NCBI GenBank assembly: GCA_014529385.2
Contig: CM043944.1
Span: forward strand, 50,416,768 to 50,480,767
Source of the DNA: Adiantum capillus-veneris
Lineage: Eukaryota; Streptophyta; Polypodiopsida; Polypodiales; Pteridaceae
Direction of reading: 5' to 3'
Length of the DNA: 64,000 nucleotides
Shown piece after piece: positions 34,480-44,800 of the stretch. Each line of letters opens with the position of its first letter. Positions within the stretch are counted from its first letter, which is position 1. The position numbers were made by a program, and so were the translations under genes. Below the pieces are notes generated by a model. That model was not told the origin of the DNA and did no database searches. It worked only from the letters and a program-made list of their open reading frames with translations.

Positions 34480-35042
34480 TAAATAGGAGGAGAGAGGTGT
34501 CATAAAAGATGGAGGGACCCAAAAAAAAAAACGCGCATTCTTAAAAATCCTAAAAAATGAATTTTTTTAAAAAGTTCCAAAATTGACTCATTTGCCTCCA
34601 AAACTATCCAAAAACATAAACTAACTTTAAAAAGTCAATTTTCCCCCCAAAATCCACTTTTCTCTCTCTCCCTCACTACTTTTCTCTCCCACACTCTCCC
34701 TCCTCCCATTCTCTCTCTACAGTCAAGGCAGCCATAGCCAAAATCTTTCCACCACTCTCTTCCTCTCTCTCCATAGTTCTCCCTTCTCTCACACCTCCAT
34801 CAACCCTCTACAGTCCCACACTCCATAGCCCACAGCTCCACTATCCTCTCTACCTCTCACTCCTCCCCTCTTTCTGTATCTCCACTGTCAAAGCCACCGT
34901 AGGCAGCTCAACTCACCCTCCCCTCAGCTCCTCATTCTCTCTCCACAGTACCCACACACAATAGCCCACAGCCTTGCCGACTTCTCTCCCTCACCTTCCT
35001 CCCACCCATTTCAAATCTCTTCCTAAGCCCAACTTCCCAAGC

Positions 35043-36231
35043 ATGTTCACGCATAGACGGCCCAAACTAGAGATAGAGGAGATTGTGTTGCACAACACAA
35101 AAGATTCAGAGGGGGTATGGATCCCACAGGTATTCAAGAAGGGTGCATGGGTCTACATGCAACCGTCACGTGCTGGACCTCATCACGTACGATGTCGAGG
35201 CGTATTGGAACGTCATTGGAAGGGCCGGCTATTGGCATTCAAAGAAACCAAGTCCGGAATGGTGGCCATCGTGCAACACGTCTACAGTGCAGCTAAGATC
35301 CACCTCAAGAGAGCTTCAACTCAATTTGCACCTCATTGTAAGTTTTTATGGTTTAGCTATCCCATGCATATGTCATGTTTACGTTTATGCGATCATTATG
35401 TTTAACTAAGGGCATTTGTAAAGATGTTTTTCCATCCAGCTTAGTTGAGGAGCAGCCGCTTGAGTGCCTCTCATGCACGTTCATGCTTGTGCATGCTCAC
35501 ATTGGGGAGCTTATGTTTCCTACTGTATCATCGAAAAACTTACCGAGCAGCGAATATTCATGTACTCCCACAAGTACGTGGTGCCGAAGTCAAGCCAAAG
35601 CTGTGGTAGGTTAGAAGCCGTGGAGACACCCTCATTGCAGAGTGCAGAATGGCCAACTCCAGACCATCGGGCTTTGCTTTCTTTCAAGCGCAAGGTGCTG
35701 CAAGATTTCCAATGGTCCCTAAAGTTTGGTAAGGCAACCAGATCGGTGGGTCTCAGTTGGCATTGTCCCATTCATTTTTTTGTGCATGCATTCCGCTCTC
35801 TGCCGATTGTAGAAACACCAACAATGTTTGTTTGCAAAGAAGTTGACATAGATACAATGGACACCATTCTAGGTGTCAATTGGGGCTATGTTGACGGTTT
35901 GCATGATGGTGACCGTTATAAGTGCAATGTGTCCCCCACACAGCTTTGCCTTCGGTTTTTGAAAGCAAGGTGCACCTTGTATGCACGGTTTAGCTACGAG
36001 AGGTGTATGCACAAACGTGGCAAATGGATACCCTTGCAGCTGACAACCGAAGAGGTTCAATCCTTTGAAATTCGTGTCTGCATGCCCAAAAATGAGGGGG
36101 AGGTCGTTGCAGTAAATCCGTATTGGACTCTTGCCAATCTTCGAGAACACTTTGTCATAATGGGATTCGAGGATGTCGGCAATGCAAGTTTCAAACTGCA
36201 ACAACGCAAGGTCTGCTTTGTGCTTTCTTAG
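35043..36231 (+). pseudogene. gene A, left copy: unknown protein, two exons
   Basis: Exon 1 runs from the ATG at 35043 to 35337, before a canonical gtaagt. Exon 2 starts near 35424 and ends at the stop 36229-36231. The start is chosen because both copies are conserved from M.THRRPK onward. The product would be about 365 residues. The middle (GVWIPQVFKKGAW, then GELMFP...QRIFMYSHKYV) faintly recalls a BAH chromatin-reader domain, which is inference only. Compared with the right copy, one A is missing near 35541, which shifts the frame. A CT-rich leader (34650-34970) and a poly-G tract precede it. Confidence 0.6.
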
Positions 36232-36256
36232 CTACCTTTTCTTATTTTTTGTGGGT

Positions 36257-36287
36257 CATAAGGAAAAAAATGGACTCTCCATGGGCC
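36257..36287 (+). repeat. 31-bp terminal motif, copy 2 (B start)
   Basis: cataaggaaaaaaatgg...ctccatgggcc. It directly follows the end of module A (gtgggt). Here the hairpin ATGGA-ctc-TCCAT is perfect. Confidence 0.8.
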
Positions 36288-36843
36288 TTGGAAGAATTCC
36301 TAATTTAAAGGAAGCCTGCTAAGATTAAGGGAGACAAAGGCTTTGAATGGGGCTATTTTGGTAGGGTCTCCTCCACCTTTGACCCCTAAAAAGGTAGGGG
36401 GAAGGGGAAGGGGGTAACCATTTAAAAAGTAGGGAAGGGGGGCGTAAACCATTTGAAAAGTACGGGGGTAGGGGGTCTTCTCTCTCTAACTTTTTGGTCA
36501 ACTTGTAAGTGGCCTCTTAACTCTCCCATGCCACCTAAGCAAATCCGTGGGTCAAAGAGGTCAAAAAAATGACTTTTTTCAAAAACTTTCAAAAAAACTC
36601 TATTCCCCCCTAAAAAGTACCCCCAACATATACACATAATAAAAAAAAGATTTTTAAGTTAAATTACTTAAAATTCAACATTTTTTTATTCCCTCCAAAG
36701 TTTTAGGAAATTCCCCCCAAAATTGAAAACTTTCCCTCCTAATCTAAGCTCCTCTCCTACACCCATCCCCCTTGCACTTGCACCTGCTGCTGCACCTACA
36801 CACCCATCTCTCCATCCTTCAAGCTCCATCTCTCCATCCTACA

Positions 36844-39693
36844 ATGCCTCTTGACGACGTGACCAATGTCACAGCAAGCTCTTCACGCGGTAGGTCTCCA
36901 GGATTTTTCCTACGCCTACCTCAAGAGTATGTTCCGACAAAGAAAACATGCTTGGGTACATTACCTTCATCCAACGAACGCCGCACTCAAGGGGAGAAGA
37001 ATGTGGATCTCTGGACAGATGGATGCTTGTATCCAAAGGATCCTTCTCTCAATGTTCATCCGTCTTTTACAAACATTCCATCACTGTTGCAATATGTTGG
37101 AAATGGAGAGCAAGGTTTGTTCGGCTACTGTAAGAGACTCAACAAACACGAGATTGCGTGGTCCGAGATCTACTTGCGTCATTGGCAGTTGCTCAGTGGG
37201 AGTTTCCACAATCTTCAGGATCAGATGCAAACAGCTACTAGTGCGCTTGAGGAGGCAAAGAGCACCATCACAACCAAGGAAAATGTAATTAAAAAGCTTG
37301 AGGATACTCTTTCACACATGAAGAGTACTGCCATGGGAGGTAGGGTGAGAAAATGAGAGTTGTCCGAAATTCAGACTCTTGCACCACGTGGAGGTGCAAG
37401 AAAACGAAGGGTGACAGCTATGAGGTAACATGTTCTTTCCCTCATGTTGTTTAAGTCTAATACGGCTCATCATTGTTGTTTTGGGCAATAGGAACTTCGT
37501 CCAAGAAACGTGCGACGACGAGAATGCGGAAGCTAGGGCTACTTTACTTCGTTCTTGTTTCAACAAAGAGGATTTTATTGGGATGCTTGATGCTCCAGAG
37601 GCAAAACACTTGAAAGGTGCAATCACTAAGAGAGTTCTTAGTGATTTTTCTAATATTGTCACTGATCTAGATGTTCAGGATATTTGTGATGCTGTTGGGA
37701 TTAGTACCAAGGGCTATCAAGCAATACATCAAGTGTTAAAAGATGCATTAAGAAGTCGAGGAGTCGCGGAAAACCTATTCCCACTTCCTCACAGAGTGCA
37801 GATTGCCAAGAAGGTGTCAAATGAAGATGTTGTTCACCGATTAGGGGACTACTTGTATATTCAAGACACGATGCCTCTTCAGCCGCTCCGTAGAAAATCA
37901 CAAGGAAGGAAGGGCCGCAGGAAGGGAAGGGAAGTGCTGCTATTTCTAACAGTGTGTTGCGGACCGAAGGGTTTGTTTACACCAAATTCAACAATATCTT
38001 TGTGGACTTGATACGATTGCAGCAGTCCATGGATGTTTTCTACAATTTGATTGATGCAGGTTAGTTTAGAGTTGCCTACATGCTCTATGATGTGTCATAA
38101 CAAGCATTCTGAGGCTTTATGTTGTTGGCAATCCTTGAAGGCAAGCTTGTGTTCGTGCTGAAGTTGGATGAGTGTGTAATTGTTAAAGGGAGAAAGTTGG
38201 AGAGAATGAGCACCACCCTTATGAATGAAGCCCTAGCTTATGCCAAGCAATCTTGCAGTTCGAGTGAAGCGACAAAGCCCTCTTTTAGTGTGCAATCAGA
38301 GAAGGATATATGGTGGCTTGGTGCAATTGAAGTTCCGAAAGAGACACATGAAGTCGTTGCATGGATTTTCAGTAGAATCCCATAGGTCACAGAGGTCATT
38401 AAAGCTCAAATAAACGGTGAGAAGCTCATGGTTCCAGGACGTGGGGAGTTCGATGTTGAATGGATTTTAGGTGGTGATCTAAAGACCATAAAGTGTATGC
38501 TTGGATGCAAACAAGGTGCAAATTCTTTACTTCCCTGTCCATTCTGTACGAAAGGGCACAAGACAAGTCGAGCAACTCAAGTGGAAGGTCAGGACGAAGA
38601 TAATGATGACCAGATAAATAGAGAGTGAAAAACTTCGGTTCTTTCATGTGATATTGTGCAGGTTCCCAATAGGGATAGCAAAGATCCTGGGTGGAACCCC
38701 ATACATTGTCACGCGTTTATGCGAATATTTGATAGGATCCTAAAGCATCACATTGATTATACTTTCACAATGAAGCCCCTTCAGTGGTCAAAAGACTCCT
38801 TGCAGGGGGTGGAGACGCTCCTTAATGAGATTGGATGTCACCGATCAAGGGTGAACATTGTAGCAGAGACTTGTAGGGAGAAGACATATGAGGTGGCACA
38901 GAAGGTTTCCATGAATGGAGCCAAGGCACGTTGATTTTTCAAGAAGATGTCAAAGTCTCCAATGCAGGTATCCAAGGCAAGTGTCGATCTAGCAAGTGAG
39001 AAGCGGTGGGAGTTGTGGAAAGATTTGTGTTCATGCACGACGGACAAAGATCCCAATGTGGAGGTTGCTAACCAACGCAAGCTAGTATGGTCATCCTTTC
39101 AAAAGTTTGTGCAATTGATGAATCTTTCAAGCACCATCGTTGAGCAGCGCGAGGAGTTCAAGAAGGTGCTTTATGAATTCACAAAGGCCGCTAAGGACGG
39201 ATGGTCTCAAAGCAAGATTACACACTACATGGTTTGTTTTAACGGATTTAATACATATGCAATGTTTGAAAATGCAACTTTTCTATTCGATTATCTCCTT
39301 TTTGGTTGTTTTAGCACATTCTCTATGCGCATGGTGCATACTTCATGGACCGCTATGGTTCGCTTGATATATGGAGTACACAAGGCATGGAGAAGTCCCA
39401 CTATCGAGCAAAAGGAGTCTACTTCAAGAATACTTGGCATGGTGGTGGTAGTTCACACTCCAACTACCTCCAAGAGATGTTTAACTCGTTTTTTAGGCAC
39501 ACCTTTGGGAGAACTCGTACTATTGAGAAAGCAAGAGAATCGATTTTAGCAAAGCAGTTACGCAACGCTTCCCGTACTACAGCATCCGAGAAGTGGAAAC
39601 GCTCGCGAGCATCCCTGGCCATGAAGCTTGGCGTGCAACTAAATATCGAAAAGGCAGCGTTTGGGCGTCGCGTCAGCCGTCCGCATGATCCAG
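36844..39693 (+). pseudogene. gene B, left copy: putative DDE-type transposase
   Basis: A multi-exon gene. Exon 1 is 36844-37424 (MPLDDVTN; coiled-coil region ending MKSTAMGGRVRK), exon 2 is 37492-38059, and exons 3 onward run from about 38132 to 39693. Transposase-like landmarks are GEFDVEW-GGDLKTIKCMLG (a candidate catalytic Asp), GANSLLPCPFC followed by GHK (the CxxC/H arrangement that follows the second Asp in several eukaryotic DDE families), HAFMRIFDRILKHHI, and YGSLDIWSTQGMEKSHY with a candidate catalytic Glu. Relative to the right copy it has stops at 37354 and 38932 (CGA to TGA) and 38383 (TGG to TAG), a shift near 37925, a lost acceptor AG near 38131 and a ~35-base deletion near 38700. 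I cannot assign a named superfamily. Confidence 0.6.
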
Positions 39694-39829
39694 GTTTAGT
39701 TGTTAAATTCAATTGCTTTATTTGAGTTTCACTCAATTGGTCGCATAGTGTGAAAGGGCCTAAATCTCAAAAAAACCTATTTAAAGGTTGAAGGGGCTCA
39801 TTTTGTCATTTTTCCTACTAGGTGCTACC

Positions 39830-40693
39830 ATGGCAACAACAAAACAAATGGCTAGGATTGCATATCCAGAGGGGCCGGATGGCCAACGACTCAAAGGTAC
39901 AGCAATAGAAGTTGGAACTTCACAAGCTCAAGGTGAAGTCCACACAGAAGAAGCTGGAGCTTCAAATCAGCATGGCCAGTCCTCTACAGGAGCAAAAGAG
40001 AGATGGAAGCATCGCCTTGATGTCTATTCATCGGACTCCAATGATTCTGATGGCAACAGGAAGGATGAGAGCGACCAGGGCAAAGAAACAAACAGCCAAA
40101 AGCAACCGTCAGAAGGCTCTGAAGAGACGCAAACGGATGAAGATGCCCCATGGGTTGGCGTCCAAATACAAACTTATCAGGCTCACATGTCTATTGGGGG
40201 TAAGACACTTCCTAAAGGGAGTGGACCTACACCATCACATCCGGTCAATAGTGAAGAGCACGAATCAGATGGAGAGTGGGTGGAATCATATTATGAGGTG
40301 TTGGAAGTGCCTGTGCAGAAAAAAAAGAGAAAGAGCATTGTCTACAAGAAGAGGAAGCAAGCTGCCCCGACTCGTGCCAAAAATGCACCTCCACGTCGAC
40401 CTCAGAAGGTACAAAAGCGTAGCCGTGCTTTTGCGGAGATTCGACACTATCAAAAGAGCACCGAGCTCTTGATTTGGAGGGCCCCTTTTGCAAGGCTATG
40501 CAGGGAGGTTTTGCAACTGTACAACACTCAATTTCGGATGGGCGCCGTGGCCATAGAGGCAGTCCAAGAGGTAGCAAAGAAATATTTAACTGGCATATTC
40601 GAGGATTCTAACCTCTGTGCCATCCATGCAAAGCGTGTAACCATTATGCCCAAGGATATGCAGCTTGCTCGCCGTTTGCGCCATGAGGAGTAG
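39830..40693 (+). CDS. histone H3-fold protein of the mobile element (left copy, intact)
   Basis: An open frame of 287 codons from the ATG at 39830. Residues 197-287 (40418-40690) are a complete H3 histone fold: [13 protein letters not shown] (alpha-N), PFARLCREV (alpha-1), [16 protein letters not shown] (alpha-2), then [20 protein letters not shown] and QLARRLR (alpha-3), close to canonical H3. Loop 1 is short, unlike most CENH3. The N-terminus [15 protein letters not shown] recalls the H3 tail MARTKQTAR. Between them lie ~150 acidic/Ser-rich residues and a Lys/Arg-rich stretch before the fold. A splice acceptor (ctactag) sits 8 bases before the ATG, and splicing from 39693 would fuse it in frame to gene B. 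It presumably enters nucleosomes or mimics H3; that role is inferred. Confidence 0.85.
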   Translation: MATTKQMARIAYPEGPDGQRLKGTAIEVGTSQAQGEVHTEEAGASNQHGQSSTGAKERWKHRLDVYSSDSNDSDGNRKDESDQGKETNSQKQPSEGSEETQTDEDAPWVGVQIQTYQAHMSIGGKTLPKGSGPTPSHPVNSEEHESDGEWVESYYEVLEVPVQKKKRKSIVYKKRKQAAPTRAKNAPPRRPQKVQKRSRAFAEIRHYQKSTELLIWRAPFARLCREVLQLYNTQFRMGAVAIEAVQEVAKKYLTGIFEDSNLCAIHAKRVTIMPKDMQLARRLRHEE

Positions 40694-40744
40694 CTTGTAA
40701 TTAGGCATCAACCTTTTTGTTTTTACGGAACTCCAAGATTGGCA

Positions 40745-40857
40745 AGAATTTGAATACAAGCGTCTTTTGATTGTATACCCCACTCTGTGCATTGTATTGG
40801 GAAGAATTTGAATATAAGCGTCTTTTATTGTATACCCCACTGCGCATTGTATTGTTT
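40745..40857. repeat. tandem repeat downstream of the H3-like gene
   Basis: Two ~57-bp units share gaatttgaata.aagcgtctttt and attgtataccccact. They are also present in the right arm at about 53815-53935. Probably 3' UTR. Confidence 0.8.
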
Positions 40858-41073
40858 TAATTCTGTACCATGCAATGTAGCACTGATTCAAGTTTTGTCT
40901 ACCTTCTATTGTATGTATGTAGCCACTAGCTTGTTATTGTGAAAAATTGCCTACGTTTAGCACCTTGGCTAAGTGGGGCATGCACTTCCTGATGTATCCA
41001 TGCTATGTGACTCACTATTGCATGGCAAAAACATCTACAAAGTGTTGAAAATGGCTTGGAATGCCCCCAAATT

Positions 41074-41147
41074 GGCTGCCACAAGGGCGCGCATTTGGGG
41101 CTTCCAGAGGCCTATGGGTGGACATAATGCGCACCCTTGTGGCAGCC
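41074..41147. repeat. GC-rich hairpin 1, left arm
   Basis: The arms 41074-41095 and 41126-41147 pair over 22 bases with one mismatch (ggctgccacaagggcgcgc). It lies between the convergent genes H3> and <C. Confidence 0.9.
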
Positions 41148-41296
41148 TTTCCTAGTGCTTTCCAGACACTTTCCAGTGGTTTCCAGAAAATTTTGACAAG
41201 CAATAATTATGTTTTGTTTGCTTCAATGCTTCAATTAGCATAGATGCTGCTGGCAATCATCCCCCCTTAGTCCATGTCAGTCCTATACTCCATATT

Positions 41297-41510
41297 GCCA
41301 CAAAGTTTACTCTTGTGGTTTGTTAATACAACTTTAGGTATTTCGGGCAAGATGGGCTTAAGGTTACCTGGTCACTCTGTTTTGTAACTGGGTATGCTCC
41401 TATACTCCAAAAAGGGCTTAGATATTGCCACAGTTTACTCTTGTGGTTTGTTGATACAACTTTAGGTATCTGGGGCAAGATGGGCTTAAGGTTACCTGGG
41501 TATCCATGTC
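41297..41510. repeat. ~130-bp tandem duplication
   Basis: Units starting at about 41305 and 41437 share ttactcttgtggtttgtt, acaactttaggtat and gggcaagatgggctta. No gene is present between 40700 and 41890. Confidence 0.75.
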
Positions 41511-41590
41511 TTTCTCTTTTGCAACTGGGTATTAATGTCTTGTCACTCTGTTTTGTACCTAAGTATGCTCTTAGATGTGTCCAATTTCAT

Positions 41591-41660
41591 CTGCCACAAG
41601 GGCGCGCATTTGCACAGTTCATCAGCTGATGGAAAGCCCCAATGCGCGCCCTTGTGGCAG
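41591..41660. repeat. GC-rich hairpin 2, left arm
   Basis: The arms 41591-41610 and 41641-41660 are perfect 20-base complements (ctgccacaagggcgcgcatt) with a 30-base loop. Confidence 0.92.
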
Positions 41661-41894
41661 CATATTTTAGGGACTTCCAAGCCCTTTACTAGGCACATAC
41701 ATAACTTTGGAAGCCTAGATGTAACAAAGTATGCATTTTTTAAATTTTAATGCCTGCCAGACCCTTTAGTAGTCATAGGAGAAATTATGGTGCTTCTCAT
41801 ACACAATGGAAGCCCAACATATAAGAAATTCAAAACCTTGCAAGAAAGAGAGTCATAGACAGCAAAAAGTAGTTTCATTAAAGAAATCAATGCT

Positions 41895-44800
41895 TTACAT
41901 GATATCCGGCTTTTGCTTTAGGATCTTTCTAATTACAATTTTCTGGCGGTTGGCCTTTTGGGGTGGCTCCCTGTTAAGTAAAGTGGTTGTGATTTCTTGG
42001 GTGTCATTAACCCCTACAGCTTGGTTCATGCCGACATGGGCAATAAGGCGCCCGCAAAAGTTTACACCGAAAGTGGATATTGCAAAATATTTCTTTACAA
42101 ACACTACAAGGTTGGCCGTTTGGGCAAGTGTTGTTAAACACAACGCCTTGGAGAGTGAACGGAGAGCAAAAATGTTGCAGCGACCATTGGGAGAGTATTC
42201 GGGATGGACAAACACCACGACACCAGTGGGAAGTGTGCCGAGGTAGTGAGCAAGTGCCGCTTGAGGTCCGAACGGCGTCCTCCTCCCCCCTGACCGTTGC
42301 ACCCAGGCGTCAACCTTCAGAACATCCTGTAGAACATAGGTTTTCTGAGATATGGCACAGAATTATCATATAACATTAACAAAATCATTTGTAACAATCA
42401 AATGTAAGTGAGCATCTATACCTCTTGTCTACGATCCTCCTCGTCGGCATCTGGGTGCAAGTAAAGATCCACGCTTGACTTCCCCTTTGGATCAAGCAAA
42501 ACAGGTGTTGCAGCACGTGGTGGTGAATCCACTCTTGCGCGTTTAGACAAACACATTGTTACCATATACATGTGGTAGTGATGTGTGTGAACACACTAGG
42601 ACCGCCGGGGCATTTTTTCCCTCTTTAGGAGGTTTTTTCCCCCGTGCATTGTATATACGCCCATCACTCTAGGGCTATCTATCTTTCCATTGCACACTAA
42701 GTAACACACTCTCTATTGTGTGCCTGGAGCTTCCTTCGTCTTCTCCAAGCTGTGTGTGTTTCTCTGCAACCCTAATTCCAACAATTGGTATCAGAGCAGG
42801 TCACGTCCTCCCGGGCTTAGTCGCCAGCTGCTCCAGCTCACGCCTGCTCACTTTCTCCGATTTCAGTGAGCTTTGGCGAGCGTTCGCAGGTCGACAAATA
42901 TTTCGGCCTCCGTTTCCACTACGGGCAGTACTGCACAGGCTATTTCGTCATTTTGTGCAGATTTTCTGTCAGTGCCATTTTCTGTATAACAGGTGCCTTA
43001 TAGTCTTCTACGGTTTGTGCTATATAGCACAAGTTGTTCCCGCTCCATTTCTCCTATTTTCGGGCAGTTTTCACATCAGGTGCAGCATTTACCATGGCTG
43101 ACAACAACAACACAGATGTGTTCAAGATGTTGGTTGCTGAGGACAGGTTGGATGGGGACAACTACCCTATGTGGGCTTATATGATGCAACATGTTCTTGT
43201 GTCAAAAGGTGTCTGGAACATTGTGCAGGGCATTGATGTACGTCCTGGTTCTGAAGATGTAGGCGATGTTGAGGATGTTGCAGATCTTGCTGCAAGGATT
43301 GCAGCTGTTAGAGTTGTTTTGCCTACGGCAGAACAAGCTCGTTGGGATGTTAAGGATGCGCAGGCTCATGCATTGATTGCGTTGTCTGTGAAGCGCACCA
43401 TTATTCCTCACATCCGTTCAACAAAATCTGCAAAACAGGCTTGGGATATTCTAGCAGGTCTTTATGCAAGCCGCAATGAGGCTAAAATTGCTTTGCTGCG
43501 TAAAGAGCTAGAGTCGAAGATTATGCATGAGGAAGATGATATGGACACTTTCCTTGCTAGTGTCAAGGATATCAATGAGCAACTCATTTCTGCAGGTGAA
43601 GTCATTTCGGACAGTTCCCTTGTGCAGACTGTTCTTGATGCTTTACCAGATTCCTACCAGACTTTTGCTAGTACTTGGAGACTGATGACCCAAGGAAATC
43701 CTGAAGTTGTCAAGTTTGATGCATTATGCACATTGCTGTTGCAAGAGTCACTTTCTAGAAAAAACAGGACTAGGCAGCGTGCAGTTGAACAGGCTTTTAT
43801 TGCTTCTCAAAGAAAGGGTGGTAATAGTAATGCAGCCACTTCTTATGGTTCTACTGTGAGTGGCAAAAATTCTGTTCCTAATGCTTCTGCTGGCAGCACT
43901 TCGTCTGGCAATTCTGGTGATAAGGGCAAAAAGAAGATGCGTTGCCATTATTGTAAAGCCAATGATCACTTGATCAAGTCGTGTCCTAAGTTGAAGGCCA
44001 AAGAGGCTAAGAAGAAAGAGGGTGGTTCCACTGCAAATGGTGGTTCCACTACAAATGCAGCCATTGTTGAGTCTTCTGTGAAAGGAGATTGTGATGCTGA
44101 TGTTGATGCAGAATGGGCTTTTAGCGCAGAGTGCACTTACAATCCTGCTGTCCATGATGCATGCTTGTCAGTTGCTGCAGATTCACATGTGTGGTATTTC
44201 GACAGTGGTGCTACAAAGCACATTACCTCACATCGTGAATTGTTTACCTCTCTCGAGTCTGTCCCTCATGGGAATTCAGTCACTTGTGCCAACAACGCCT
44301 CTTATCCAGTTCAGGGAGTTGGAAAGATTGTGCTCACTGCTGCTAATGGCAGTTCCTTCACACTTGTTGATGCACTTTATGTACCTGGGATCAAGAAGAA
44401 TCTCTTGTCTGTATCCGCACTTGCTAGACTTGGACTTGTAGTCAAATTTGTGGATGACAGATGTACAGTTCATGATCTCAGTTTTGGTGATGAAATTGTT
44501 GCATTTGGGCTTTTGTGCCGTGGGCTGTATAAGCTCACTTTGTATGACAAGTGTGGACAAAATTTTGCAAATGCTGTTGCAGATTCAAGGGCTATTTCAG
44601 ATGCAAAACTTTGGCATGCACGTTTTGGTCATCTAAATTTTGCCAGTTTGCTGCGTTTGCAGAAATCTGATATGGTTGCTTCTTTGCCGCCTCTTGAAGC
44701 ACCTGTCAAACATGTTTGTGAAGGCTGTATTCTGGGTAAAATGCAGCGTTCTAAGTTTCCAAAGGATGGTTCAGTTAGGGCCACATGCAGGTTGCAGCTT

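Noticed and set aside
39830-40693. The H3-like gene as the host CENH3
   Set aside because: It is embedded in a duplicated mobile unit and has a shorter, not longer, loop 1; host CENH3 would not be expected within transposase-linked repeats. A captured CENH3 origin is not excluded.
40745-41510. Tandem repeats as a CRISPR-like array
   Set aside because: Only two units each, no regular spacers, eukaryotic context.
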